64,000 bases of DNA, from contig NZ_JBHLWN010000051.1 in the NCBI RefSeq assembly GCF_042432825.1, forward strand, positions 22,168-86,167, given 5' to 3'. The DNA comes from Gordoniibacillus chartarius. Its GTDB lineage: Bacteria; Bacillota; Bacilli; Paenibacillales; NBRC-103111. The notes below the pieces were generated by a model, which had not been told where the DNA came from, searched no databases, and worked only from the letters and a program-made list of their open reading frames with translations. Shown here piece after piece: positions 9,396 to 17,783 of the stretch; positions within the stretch are counted from its first letter, which is position 1; each line of letters begins with the position of its first letter. The position numbers were made by a program, and so were the translations under genes.

Positions 9396-9428
9396 GATCC
9401 CCGCACCTGAACCGGTACGGGGATCTTT
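9396..9428 (+). terminator. Rho-independent terminator of the HNH gene
   Basis: GATCCCCG (9396-9403) pairs with CGGGGATC (9418-9425) and is followed by TTT. It lies 20 bases past the HNH stop codon. Confidence 0.75.
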
Positions 9429-10164
9429 ATCGTATTCGCGGAAACCGCGAGCTAGTTCCAATGTTGACCTGTGGCACGTAAGCGACAAAAGCCCTGCCTC
9501 TCTTCTGTCCTTGCGGCTCCAATGACCGCTCCAGTGTTGAATTCGTGATCCGTTGTCCATCCTACTTGCAGCCTGAGTAAGAGAAAAGCTTGGAGGTTTG
9601 TTGAGGATTGTCGTGAGGAATCCTGCTAAACGCGGAACTAAAGGGGTTACCTTCAAATACTTTACTATCTTACCTGATCTGGAACGCTTTAGCAAGCACA
9701 GAATGCTGGAAAAATCAATTATAATTAATTGAACCTAAATCCAATCGCATGAAATTAGACTGATTTGAATGGGTTTTCGCTCAAACTTATTCGAATCCGC
9801 GGGAATGGGCCGGTTTCAAAAGACAGCCGTACACCCACGCATCCCGGCCGATACCGATTCCTATTCATGCGTACAGCTTGGGGCCGGCACCGGATGGACG
9901 GCACCGTTAATCGCCAATTTTGCGCCTGGAATATCATCGGTCACGAAAAAAGAAGTTCGATTCGGGCGCCCCCATAATACTGTACGGATTTGCAACTATG
10001 TCCGATTTCTATCAGCATGGGTGCATGACCCTCTCCAACGGCTTCATTATCCATCCTCCCCCCAACCAAAGTCGGGGCCGGACTTCCAACCTGCGCCGGT
10101 GTGCACGCCTCCCTTGGAACGTTACAATGGAGCCATCACGCTAGACGTTCAGGGGGATATTCAC
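9429..10164. other. Long intergenic region without a supported gene
   Basis: About 740 bp between the HNH terminator and the multicopper oxidase start. The frame of the oxidase stays open back to 9769, but that extension lacks a ribosome binding site and its composition does not look coding. The minus-strand frame at 9429-9695 encodes nothing recognisable and runs into the HNH gene. The stretch 9440-9560 has the look of a dispersed intergenic repeat, which cannot be confirmed from one window. Positions 9715-9731 are AT-rich (ATTATAATTAATTG) and could hold a -10 element. Confidence 0.5.
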
Positions 10165-12483
10165 GTGTACTCACTATGGTCAGGCCTAGAGCTGCCGGCT
10201 CTGGCATTGCAGTTCATATTGGCTTGGATCGCAGCGTCCAAAGCCACTCGTATAGTCTACGGCGGAAGCACAGGTGTGATTCGCCGCCGCCTCGCCAAAC
10301 AATGGGGCTGGTCCTTCCTGCTCCTCCTCCCTGCCGCAGGCGCCGCGGCCTGTATGTGGATGCTGATGTCCGCTTATCCGCCCGCCCTGTGGGAAGAACG
10401 ACTTTACTTGGAGGCGCCTCTGCTTTTACTTCCTTTGGCCGCTGTCTGGCTGCTGTCCGTTCCGTCTCTGATCGGCGCCGGCGTTGCCGCCAGGAGTGCA
10501 GCTAAGCTCGAAGCCAAAGAGTCTGCTCCCGATATGGATGCTTTCACCTCCGTCGCAGCCTCCGAAGCCCCTAGCGCCGCGGCAAGCGCAGAGCTGAAGC
10601 TCCTTCGCAGAGCGGCATCGCCGTGGCTGACGCTTCCCTACGCCGCTTCGGCGCTTGGAGCGGCCGCGGCCTTATATTTCAGGATTGTCCCGCCTGCCTC
10701 TCTCAGCTGGCAGGAGCTTGCCATTCCGCTTGCCGCCGTGTTGGTCGCTCTGACTGCGCTATGGATGAGCCAACGCAGCCGGGCCGCAGCTGTCGAGCGT
10801 ACGGGCGCCGCGGTGCGGGGGCCGCTTTGGAAACGGGCCGTGAGCGGTGCGGCCATCCTCGCGGCCGTTGCCGCCTCCGCCGCTTACCCGATCTACGCGG
10901 CTTACCAAAGCAGCTTGCTGCCCGGAGAGCTGAATATGATGGCGGGTCCTGTGGATGACGGCATCCCCGGTACAGCTGTCATCGGGGCCAATAACTTAGC
11001 TGCGGGTACTGTTCAAGCCGGACACCTTCACAGCATGACTGGCGCCTCGCTCGCCGCCGCAGCCGCCGCCCCCGCCGTATACGCTGCCGAGCCACGCGCT
11101 CGCCAGCTGACCGTTGATCAGCTGACAGGGCCTCAGACAGGCGATCCGGACCGGAGCTTCGAGCTGACCGCCCGCCGGGCCGTCGTCACCTTAAGCTCCG
11201 GCAAGCAGGTTGACGCCTGGACGTTTAACGGGGAGCTGCCGGGCCCCGAGCTGCGAATGAAGAAGGGCGAGCTGATCGAGGTGACGCTTCGTAACGAAGA
11301 TATCGATGCGGGGGTAACGCTGCATTGGCACGGCCTCGATGTGCCGAATGCGGAAGACGGCGTCGCCGGCGTCACGCAGAATGCCGTTATGCCGGGCGAG
11401 ACACACACGTACCGATTCCGCGCCATGCAAGCCGGAACGTTCTGGTACCATTCGCACCAAGTGTCGTCGGAAGCTGTCCGGAAGGGACTGTTCGGCGCTC
11501 TGATCGTCGAACCCGAAACCGCCGATATCCCTGTCACCAACGGCACCGCTGGCACCACTGGCACCGTTGAAACTTCCGGCACCATTCCCGCCTCGGCACC
11601 GGCACAGCCTGCGATGGATATTCCTGTCGTCACCCATGTTTGGGATGGGGCGGGTCTGGCCATCGGCTCGTCCGATACGCTGCAGCGGTCCAGCATCCCG
11701 GCCGGAACGAAAGTCCGCCTGCGGTTGCTCAACACCGACGACTGGGCACGCCGAACCTATGCGCTGATTGGCGTTCCGTTCCAAGTAGCCGCTATCGACG
11801 GTACCGACCTGCACGAACCGAGCATTCTGCAAAACACCCGGCTTGAGCTTACAACAGGCGGACGCTATGATGTCACCTTTACGATGCCGGACCGGCCCGT
11901 GTTCCTGAGCATCGGGGATAGTTCCGATAGCGGTCTCCTGATGAGCCCCGACGGTCAAGGGAATCCGCCGCCGATTCCGGCGCTGGCGACCTTCGATCCG
12001 CTTCATTACGGAACGCCGCAAGCCGCGCCTTTCGGTGCGGACAGCCGCTTTGACCGCGAATTCACGATGGTGCTCGATCAGAAGCTGGGCTTCTACAATG
12101 GCAATTTCGATCTGCTGTATACGATGAACGGCGCCGTCTTCCCTAAGACGCCTTCATTCCTCGTCCGGGAAGGCGATCTTGTCAAAGTGACGATCGTCAA
12201 CCGCAGCTTCTTCGACCATCCTATGCATTTGCACGGGCACCACGTCCTCGTCCTTTCGCGGAACGGCGTTCCGGCGGACGGCAGTCCATGGTGGTCGGAT
12301 ACCCTGGATGTGACCCCCGGTGATACGTTCGAGCTTGCATTCCGCGCCGATAATCCCGGCATCTGGATGGATCACTGCCATAACCTTCAGCACGCGGCCG
12401 CAGGTATGTCCATGCATCTGATGTACGACGGCGTCACAACGCCCTACAGCGTGGGCTCCGCCACTACTAACCATCCGGAATAA
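10165..12483 (+). CDS. Multicopper oxidase with N-terminal multispanning membrane domain
   Basis: The start is GTG at 10165, preceded by AGGGGGA at 7-8 bases, giving MYSLWSGLELPALALQFILA and 772 residues. The first 270 residues contain about six hydrophobic segments (near 8-28, 44-68, 76-100, 150-170, 178-196 and 212-235). From about 320 onward lies a cupredoxin-type multicopper oxidase with all four copper motifs: HWHG (about 386), WYHSHQ (about 427), HPMHLHGHH (about 685) and HCHNLQHAAAGM (about 737). That set binds the type 1 copper and the trinuclear cluster. The oxidase domain should face outside. Likely roles are copper tolerance or oxidation of phenols or metals. Fusion to a polytopic membrane domain is less common than a soluble CotA- or CueO-type enzyme. 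Confidence 0.88.
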   Translation: MYSLWSGLELPALALQFILAWIAASKATRIVYGGSTGVIRRRLAKQWGWSFLLLLPAAGAAACMWMLMSAYPPALWEERLYLEAPLLLLPLAAVWLLSVPSLIGAGVAARSAAKLEAKESAPDMDAFTSVAASEAPSAAASAELKLLRRAASPWLTLPYAASALGAAAALYFRIVPPASLSWQELAIPLAAVLVALTALWMSQRSRAAAVERTGAAVRGPLWKRAVSGAAILAAVAASAAYPIYAAYQSSLLPGELNMMAGPVDDGIPGTAVIGANNLAAGTVQAGHLHSMTGASLAAAAAAPAVYAAEPRARQLTVDQLTGPQTGDPDRSFELTARRAVVTLSSGKQVDAWTFNGELPGPELRMKKGELIEVTLRNEDIDAGVTLHWHGLDVPNAEDGVAGVTQNAVMPGETHTYRFRAMQAGTFWYHSHQVSSEAVRKGLFGALIVEPETADIPVTNGTAGTTGTVETSGTIPASAPAQPAMDIPVVTHVWDGAGLAIGSSDTLQRSSIPAGTKVRLRLLNTDDWARRTYALIGVPFQVAAIDGTDLHEPSILQNTRLELTTGGRYDVTFTMPDRPVFLSIGDSSDSGLLMSPDGQGNPPPIPALATFDPLHYGTPQAAPFGADSRFDREFTMVLDQKLGFYNGNFDLLYTMNGAVFPKTPSFLVREGDLVKVTIVNRSFFDHPMHLHGHHVLVLSRNGVPADGSPWWSDTLDVTPGDTFELAFRADNPGIWMDHCHNLQHAAAGMSMHLMYDGVTTPYSVGSATTNHPE

Positions 12484-12578
12484 TTCCCCCGTCCGTGTTC
12501 CGTCAGCCGCTTCCTTTACTGGATGCGGCTGTATGATTTTTTTACAAATAATCAAATTACTTTTTATAACCTACATAC

Positions 12579-12607
12579 TTGAAATACGTTGCACACTCCA
12601 TTATACT
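12579..12607 (+). promoter_or_regulatory. SigA promoter of the azoreductase gene
   Basis: TTGAAA (12579-12584) and TATACT (12602-12607) are separated by 17 bp. The short inverted repeat ACTTTTGTGAAGT lies at 12609-12621, over the predicted start of transcription, and could be an operator. Confidence 0.6.
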
Positions 12608-12647
12608 TACTTTTGTGAAGTTAATAATTTTTTCAGGAGGAATTATC

Positions 12648-13283
12648 ATGTCTACTGTTCTGTACATTACGGCGCACCCGCACGACCATCAAACCTCGGT
12701 TTCCATGGCCGTCGGCAAAGCGTTCGTCGATAGCTACCGCGAGGCGAATCCGCAGGACGAAGTCATCCACCTCGACCTGTATAACCTGAACATTCCGCAT
12801 ATTGACGCCGACGTGTTCAGCGGCTGGGGCAAGCTTCGCTCGGGCTCCGAGTTCTCCGCTCTGTCTGCCGAAGAGCAGGCCAAAGTCGCACGTCTGAACG
12901 AGCTTTCCGATCAGTTCGCCGCCGCTGACAAATACGTGTTTGTCTCCCCGATGTGGAACTTCTCCTTCCCGCCGGTGCTGAAGGCATACATCGACTCGTT
13001 CTGCGTCGCCGGCAAGACGTTCCGCTACACCGAGTCCGGCCCGGTAGGCCTGCTCGGAGGCAAGAAAGCTCTGCACATCCAGGCGAGCGGCGGTATTTAC
13101 TCCGAGGGTCCTGCAGCTGAAGTCGAGAATGGCCATCGTTACCTGAGAACGGTACTCGGTTTTGTCGGCATTACCGACGTTCAAGCAATCTTCGCGGAAG
13201 GCATGAACGCGTTCCCGGACAAAGCGCAAGCCATCAAAGAAGCCGCAATCGCTAAAGCCGTGGAAGCCGCAAAGAGCTTCTAA
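12648..13283 (+). CDS. azoR: FMN-dependent NADH:quinone oxidoreductase / azoreductase
   Basis: A 211-residue flavodoxin-like protein, the normal length for AzoR. The ATG at 12648 follows AGGAGGAATTATC; an upstream in-frame extension has no ribosome binding site. Motifs include the FMN phosphate loop region TAHPHDHQTSVSMAVGKAF, the segment VSPMWNFSFPPVLKAYIDSF that lines the flavin, and GGKKALHIQASGGIYSEG. AzoR enzymes reduce quinones by two electrons with NADH, and in Bacillus azoR genes belong to the quinone/diamide stress response. That matches the ring-cleaving dioxygenase at the window start. It is monocistronic, with its own promoter and terminator. Confidence 0.93.
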   Translation: MSTVLYITAHPHDHQTSVSMAVGKAFVDSYREANPQDEVIHLDLYNLNIPHIDADVFSGWGKLRSGSEFSALSAEEQAKVARLNELSDQFAAADKYVFVSPMWNFSFPPVLKAYIDSFCVAGKTFRYTESGPVGLLGGKKALHIQASGGIYSEGPAAEVENGHRYLRTVLGFVGITDVQAIFAEGMNAFPDKAQAIKEAAIAKAVEAAKSF

Positions 13284-13294
13284 TCTTTCAAGAG

Positions 13295-13347
13295 AAAAAA
13301 GCCGTCCCTTAAGCAGATCGATCTACTTAAGGCGACGGCCTTTTTTT
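13295..13347 (+). terminator. Rho-independent terminator after azoR
   Basis: GCCGTC...CTTAAG pairs with CTTAAG...GACGGC across 13301-13340. It is flanked by AAAAAA on the left and TTTTTTT (13341-13347) on the right, so it could act in both directions. Confidence 0.9.
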
Positions 13348-13547
13348 GCAAGGTAAGATGCATATAACACAATTGGCTCCGCTTACATTCCTGATTATTG
13401 CGGCATATCGGCGTTTTTCAAAAAATTAATAGTTTTTCCGCTAAACCACACAAATTGCAGTTTATTGCTGAATTAGCTTGAGGAATTCCGCCTAGCCATT
13501 AATGCAGCTGCCGTTGCACACCGGTACTATACTAGTCGCCCGGCAAA

Positions 13548-13985
13548 TCAGCCCACGTTCTGCTTCCGGCGCATGAGCAGCTGATTGAGCACCTCGGAGA
13601 AGACGAGTCCGATCGCGATCGCTCCCGACAGCATGAACGCCTTAGCCGCAAGCTGCAGCGCCTGGTCGTACTGATTCTCCACAACGTTGCGCATCGCATC
13701 GTAGGCAATGCCGCCAGGCACGAGCGGGATAATGCCGGCGACGCTGAAAACAATAATCGGTGTCCGGAACAGCTTGGCCAGCACCTGACTTGTCACCGTT
13801 ACCGCGAAGGAGGCGCACAAGGTCGCGATGATCGGATCGATAGCATGCTCGTATGCCATAAGCACATATACCAGCCACCCGGCCATGCCGACGAACCCGC
13901 ATCGCAGCAGCGTATCCCGCGGCACGTTGAATATAATTCCGAACCCTGCCGAGGCGATAAAGCTCGTTATCAGCTGTGCAATCAT
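13548..13985 (-). CDS. ThrE-type threonine/serine exporter, small subunit (YjjB/DUF3815-like)
   Basis: A 145-residue membrane protein with four to five hydrophobic segments: LITSFIASAGFGIIF, GFVGMAGWLVYVLMAY, PIIATLCASFAVTVTS, PIIVFSVAGIIPLVPGGIAY and a final helix near 118-137. The motif PLVPGGIAYDAMRN is typical of the family's C-terminal half. Its ATG overlaps the stop of the larger subunit at 13982 in an ATGA junction, so the two are translated together. In Corynebacterium ThrE the two halves are one polypeptide; in E. coli the split pair YjjPB exports dicarboxylates. Direction of transport and substrate cannot be told here. Confidence 0.87.
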   Translation of the reverse strand: MIAQLITSFIASAGFGIIFNVPRDTLLRCGFVGMAGWLVYVLMAYEHAIDPIIATLCASFAVTVTSQVLAKLFRTPIIVFSVAGIIPLVPGGIAYDAMRNVVENQYDQALQLAAKAFMLSGAIAIGLVFSEVLNQLLMRRKQNVG

Positions 13986-14755
13986 AGACCCACCCCCTTG
14001 GAAAACAGCGACAGCACAAAGGCGACGCCCGAGCCGATCGCGAATGCGGTCAGGAACGCTTCCGCGCCCTTCGATATGCCCGACACCAAGTGGCCGGCCA
14101 TCAGATCCCGCACCGCATTGGTAATAAGCACGCCCGGTACGAGCGGCATGACGGAGCCGACGATGATCGCATCAAGATCGCGCCCCGCTCCGTAATGAAC
14201 CATGACGAAGGCAACGACGCCGATGATCCAGGCCGCCAGAAACTCCGCAAAAAACTTAATCGCCACCAGACGATGGAACCAATACGAGCCGTAATATCCG
14301 ATTCCGCCCGCTAGGCAAGCCGCGCCAAAATCGTACCATTCCCCCTTGAACATAATAAGGAACGATCCGCTTACAAGCGCAGCCGCAACAACCTGCAGCC
14401 AAAGCGGATAAGACGTACCGGAGGCGTCGATCTGCCTCAGCATGGCGAGCGCCTCTTCGGCGGAGAGCCCGCCGCTGCTGATTCGGCGCGAAATCGCGTT
14501 CACCAGCGTCACCTTCCGCAGGTCGGTCGACCGCTCGGAGATGCGCACCATCCGCGTCGTCGGATGCGCGGAGCCGCCGTCGGCTGTAAATATAATCGCC
14601 GTTGGCATAACGAAGCTTTGCGCATCCTGAAGTCCTAACGCAGCGGCGATTCGCGTCATCGTATCCTCAACGCGGTACGTTTCGCCGCCGGATTGCAGGA
14701 TGATTTTCCCGGCTATGAGGCAAGTCTCGATGGTGGCATTGAACTTCTCATCCAT
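13982..14755 (-). CDS. ThrE-type threonine/serine exporter, large subunit (YjjP/DUF1212-like)
   Basis: 257 residues starting at the ATG at 14755, which follows GGGGGAG; the frame is open further upstream but without a ribosome binding site. The soluble N-terminus CLIAGKIILQSGGETYRVED and the segment RISERSTDLRKVTLVNAISR are characteristic of DUF1212. Five hydrophobic segments follow, ending with MPLVPGVLITNAVRDLMAGH and a last helix. It is the first gene of a two-gene operon with the small subunit. On the minus strand a hairpin (GAAACCACC...GGTGGCTTC, about 14789-14817) lies in the leader. Confidence 0.88.
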   Translation of the reverse strand: MDEKFNATIETCLIAGKIILQSGGETYRVEDTMTRIAAALGLQDAQSFVMPTAIIFTADGGSAHPTTRMVRISERSTDLRKVTLVNAISRRISSGGLSAEEALAMLRQIDASGTSYPLWLQVVAAALVSGSFLIMFKGEWYDFGAACLAGGIGYYGSYWFHRLVAIKFFAEFLAAWIIGVVAFVMVHYGAGRDLDAIIVGSVMPLVPGVLITNAVRDLMAGHLVSGISKGAEAFLTAFAIGSGVAFVLSLFSKGVGL

Positions 14756-14943
14756 ATATGCAGGCTCCCCCGGCTGTTCAGTAAAGAAGCCACCCGTGCA
14801 CATGCAGGTGGTTTCTCCTATCCTATCATAGGAACAGGCAGCTGACAAAGGCGAACCTCGGCAAAAATAACCACGAATCGACAGGGTCCGCAGGTTCTTT
14901 ATAAGAATTATTTATGATATCATATACAAGGGGGGTGTATCTT

Positions 14944-15828
14944 ATGAATACTGCGAATGAGAACACCATCAAACATACAAGGCTTTCCTACGCCAAGCTG
15001 CTGCGCCGGATTTTGTTTCTCTTCCTCGGAGCCTGCATGGTGTCGGTCGGACTGGAAATTTTCCTTGTGCCTAACAGCATTATCGACGGCGGTATCACCG
15101 GGATTTCCATTATCGCCTCACACTTGAGCGGCTGGCCGCTCGGCTTGTTCCTGACCCTGCTCAACCTGCCGTTTTTATTTCTAGGGTACAAACAAATCGG
15201 CAAAACGTTCGCGATATCCACATTGTTTTCCGTCCTTGTGATGTCGATCGGCACGACCTTGCTCCATCCGGTTCCTCCGATCACCATCGATCCGCTGCTG
15301 GCGGCCGTGTTCGGCGGCATCATTCTCGGCATCGGCATCGGATTGGTCATTCGCTCGGGAGGCTCCCTGGACGGCACGGAAATTGTCGCGATTCTGCTGA
15401 ACAAAAAGCTGCCGTTCTCGGTAGGCGAGACGGTGATGTTCTTCAATATTTTTATCCTCGGCAGCGCGGGGTTTGTGTATCAATGGGATCATGCGATGTA
15501 TTCGCTGATTGCGTATTTTATCGCATTCAAGACGATCGACGTCACGATCGAAGGCTTCGACGAGTCGAAGTCGGTATGGATCATCAGCGACCAGTATAAA
15601 GTGATCGGCGATGCGATTATCGACCGGCTCGGCCGCGGCGTCACGTACCTGCAGGGCGAAGGCGCCTATACCGGCGATGACAAGAAGGTTGTCTTCTGCG
15701 TTATCAACCGCCTGGAGGAAGCGAAGCTGAAGTCGATTGTCGACGAGCTTGATTCGCACGCGTTCCTTGCCGTCGGCAACATTCACGACGTGAAGGGCGG
15801 ACGGTTCAAGAAGCGGGATATTCACTGA
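14944..15828 (+). CDS. YitT family membrane protein (DUF161 with C-terminal DUF2179)
   Basis: 294 residues. The ATG at 14944 follows AAGGGGGGTG; an earlier in-frame ATG at 14914 has no ribosome binding site. Five membrane segments lie between about 25 and 185, including ASHLSGWPLGLFLTLLNLPF and VFGGIILGIGIGLVIRSGGS, the latter followed by LDGTEIVAILLNKK, a family signature. The soluble C-terminal domain (about 205-290) reads DAIIDRLGRGVTYLQGEGAY and ends KGGRFKKRDIH. YitT proteins are very common in Bacillales but have no firmly established function. Confidence 0.92.
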   Translation: MNTANENTIKHTRLSYAKLLRRILFLFLGACMVSVGLEIFLVPNSIIDGGITGISIIASHLSGWPLGLFLTLLNLPFLFLGYKQIGKTFAISTLFSVLVMSIGTTLLHPVPPITIDPLLAAVFGGIILGIGIGLVIRSGGSLDGTEIVAILLNKKLPFSVGETVMFFNIFILGSAGFVYQWDHAMYSLIAYFIAFKTIDVTIEGFDESKSVWIISDQYKVIGDAIIDRLGRGVTYLQGEGAYTGDDKKVVFCVINRLEEAKLKSIVDELDSHAFLAVGNIHDVKGGRFKKRDIH

Positions 15829-15844
15829 CCGGCATGAAAAATGG

Positions 15845-15878
15845 AACAACCTAGTCTGCTTTGGCAGGCTAGGTTGTT
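15845..15878. terminator. Bidirectional terminator between yitT-type and MBL genes
   Basis: AACAACCTAG (15845-15854) pairs with CTAGGTTGTT (15869-15878), followed by TT on the plus strand. It serves the two convergent genes. Confidence 0.75.
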
Positions 15879-15884
15879 TTGGCA

Positions 15885-16628
15885 TTATCGGCTTTCGGCA
15901 ATCAGCTGACGCAGCTGCTGTCCTGCGCCTTCGGCGATGAGCCCTCCGTGGTAACAGACAATCGCTTCGATGTCGAGCTTCGCCAGCTTATGGAGAGAGC
16001 GCATCGCCTCCTCCATATCGAGTGTCGTTTGCGGGACAGGCCGGTGCAGCGCCCCGTTCACGATCAGCATGGCGTCGGCGGCGATCAGCGTCTTGCTTCG
16101 CTTTACATACAAGCTGATGTGTCCGTCCGTATGACCGGGAGTATGAATGACCTGGATGCCCCCGCCATACGGCAGCTCGTCTCCATCCGCCACAGTATCG
16201 GTCACCGGTGCCTTCGGAGGCTGCGAGAACATCGCCAAAGCTTGGCGTCGTACCTCATCCGGGAACCTCTCCAGTACGGGAGCCATTCGTTCCGGGGTCG
16301 TCTTGATCAGCGGCAGCTTCCCCTCGATATAAGGCCGGTCCAGCTCATGCGCATAGACGGTAAGGGAACTGCCGGATTGCCCGATGAGGTCGGGCAGACT
16401 GCCGATATGGTCGAAGTCCTGGTGCGTAACGACGATCGCCTGGAGACTGGCGGGATCGACGCCGTCCTTCCGCATAGCGGCGTGGATAAGCGGCAGCGAG
16501 CCGGGCATGCCGGTATCGATCAGTACGGCCCCGTTCTCATCCTGAATGAGCGTCGGACATAGTACCGATTTGCCTCCGAATCCGTCGATCTCCAGTTCAA
16601 GCATGTGAACACCTGGTGCAATTTTCAT
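15885..16628 (-). CDS. MBL-fold metallo-hydrolase
   Basis: 247 residues from the ATG at 16628, which is preceded by AGGAGGTTAGCCGT. The metallo-beta-lactamase signature THQDFDHIGS (near 80) supplies the His/Asp ligands of the dinuclear zinc site. HTPGHTDGH (near 155) supplies the next His, DAMLIVNGAL holds the bridging Asp, and CYHGG near the C-terminus the last His. The gene has a strong AT-rich promoter with an inverted repeat. Family members include lactonases, thioesterases and glyoxalase II-like enzymes; the substrate cannot be predicted. Confidence 0.9.
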   Translation of the reverse strand: MKIAPGVHMLELEIDGFGGKSVLCPTLIQDENGAVLIDTGMPGSLPLIHAAMRKDGVDPASLQAIVVTHQDFDHIGSLPDLIGQSGSSLTVYAHELDRPYIEGKLPLIKTTPERMAPVLERFPDEVRRQALAMFSQPPKAPVTDTVADGDELPYGGGIQVIHTPGHTDGHISLYVKRSKTLIAADAMLIVNGALHRPVPQTTLDMEEAMRSLHKLAKLDIEAIVCYHGGLIAEGAGQQLRQLIAESR

Positions 16629-16713
16629 ACGGCTAACCTCCTGGGAATGGGAATTGGGCAGCAATCCATTCTAAGTTGTACCAAATCGCCCCAGTAAGGT
16701 CAATACTCAAAAT

Positions 16714-16746
16714 AATTATTATATCATAAAAATAATTTTTTGTCAA
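16714..16746 (-). promoter_or_regulatory. Strong SigA promoter with inverted repeat, MBL hydrolase gene
   Basis: On the minus strand TTGACA (16741-16746) and TATAAT (16718-16723) are 17 bp apart, matching the consensus fully. The arms AATTATT (16714-16720) and AATAATT (16731-16737) form an inverted repeat across the -10, in a position where a repressor could act. A second weaker pair, TTGACC and TACAAC, lies closer to the gene. Confidence 0.7.
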
Positions 16747-16810
16747 TATGTAAAATTCACAAAATTGGATGTCCGTTTGTTACAATATTTTCGCTTTGGG
16801 ATAAGCTCAC

Positions 16811-17428
16811 TTACTTCACACATACCCCTATGCCGATAAAATAGCGCACCCCGTCCCGCGGCTTCTCGAACGTCACTCCGCGCTGATAATAGATGTCGAC
16901 GTCGGCGTAGCGTTTGAACAGCTCCCCGAACTCCTCCGGCGTCAGTTGGTGCACATGGAACGGTTCGCTTGTCGGCATCCCCCGGCCGCGCCCGAACGGA
17001 GACGACAGCACTAGTATTCCCCCGGGCTTTAGCATCCGGTAGAGGTTGTCCATCAGCGCCGCTTCGTCGGCGATGTGCTCGAACGTTTCAAAGCAGAGGA
17101 TCGTGTCAAACTGCCCCAGCCGCTCCGGAAGGGAACGATCCGCGGCGTCGCCCTGGAGGAACGTAATTTTTTGATGATGGTATTCGCGTTTTGCGTAGCG
17201 CAGCGTCTCTTCGTCGAGATCCACCGCCACTACCTCCGTCACTTCGCGCTTCCGTTCTTTCGCGATCATGTGGCTCCCGTATCCGGTGCCGCAGGCGAGA
17301 TCAAGCACCCGGCCTCTCGCATACGGCGCAGCAAAATAATACCGGCTCACATGCTCCAGCAGCATCCCGTTCGTCGGCTTCAGCTGCTTCGGGATGATGC
17401 GCTCTCCTGTCCATTCCAATCCATGCAC
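16811..17428 (-). CDS. Class I SAM-dependent methyltransferase
   Basis: 205 residues with a GTG start. Motif I is RVLDLACGTGYGSHMIA (about 40-56), followed by the acidic strand end VVAVDLDEETL and by motif IV FDTILCFETFEHI. The post-motif LYRMLKPGGILVLSSPFGRG completes the Rossmann-type fold (Methyltransf_11/25). The start lies 10 bases after the stop of the small upstream gene, with only a weak GGAAAG site, so translation may be coupled. The substrate is unknown. The opening GLEWTGERIIP also occurs in methyltransferases linked to glycan or sugar metabolism, but that is not decisive. Confidence 0.87.
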   Translation of the reverse strand: MHGLEWTGERIIPKQLKPTNGMLLEHVSRYYFAAPYARGRVLDLACGTGYGSHMIAKERKREVTEVVAVDLDEETLRYAKREYHHQKITFLQGDAADRSLPERLGQFDTILCFETFEHIADEAALMDNLYRMLKPGGILVLSSPFGRGRGMPTSEPFHVHQLTPEEFGELFKRYADVDIYYQRGVTFEKPRDGVRYFIGIGVCVK

Positions 17429-17438
17429 CGCTTTCCGG

Positions 17439-17645
17439 TTAATCGTTGTTGGCTGTCGATTTCAGATACGGCCGTACCGCTTGCAGAGCTTGAACGATCG
17501 CATCGAGCCGCTCCACATGCTCAAGCTGCAGACTGACGTACTTCGGCCGAATCCCGGAAGAGCTCAGCTCCAGCATCGCCAGCCCTTTCTCTTTATCTAC
17601 CGATACCGAGAACTCGTCCTGATCATGCACATACTCCCAGCCCAT
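17439..17645 (-). CDS. Small conserved hypothetical protein, 68 residues
   Basis: Begins MGWEYVHDQDEFSVSVDKEK and ends VQALQAVRPYLKSTANND. The ATG at 17645 lies 8 bases after GGAGGAG; another ATG six bases upstream is too close to that site. It has no membrane segment and no Cys, and looks like a small alpha/beta fold. It directly precedes the methyltransferase gene, probably as one transcript. I do not recognise a family. Confidence 0.65.
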   Translation of the reverse strand: MGWEYVHDQDEFSVSVDKEKGLAMLELSSSGIRPKYVSLQLEHVERLDAIVQALQAVRPYLKSTANND

Positions 17646-17783
17646 CCGCATACTCCTCCAAACACAGCTTTCCTGTATCGTACCATACTTATCCGTCGCA
17701 GTGCTGTTTCATTTTCTTGCACTGTTTTGCCGGAACCCATTGTATAATTCACAGCTAAGAAACGTTGCAGAGGAGTGGTATTC

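Noticed and set aside
8336..9406. 356-codon and 305-codon open frames on the minus strand
   Set aside because: Both are antisense to the HNH gene in its very GC-rich part, where stop codons are rare by composition. No domain is recognisable and no ribosome binding site precedes them.
9769..10164. N-terminal extension of the multicopper oxidase
   Set aside because: The frame is open by chance; the extension has no ribosome binding site and no protein-like composition, while GTG at 10165 has AGGGGGA at the right distance and starts directly into a membrane segment.
14789..14817. Hairpin in the leader of the ThrE-type operon
   Set aside because: The stem has a mismatch and no clear T-run or alternative fold, so an attenuator is not supported.
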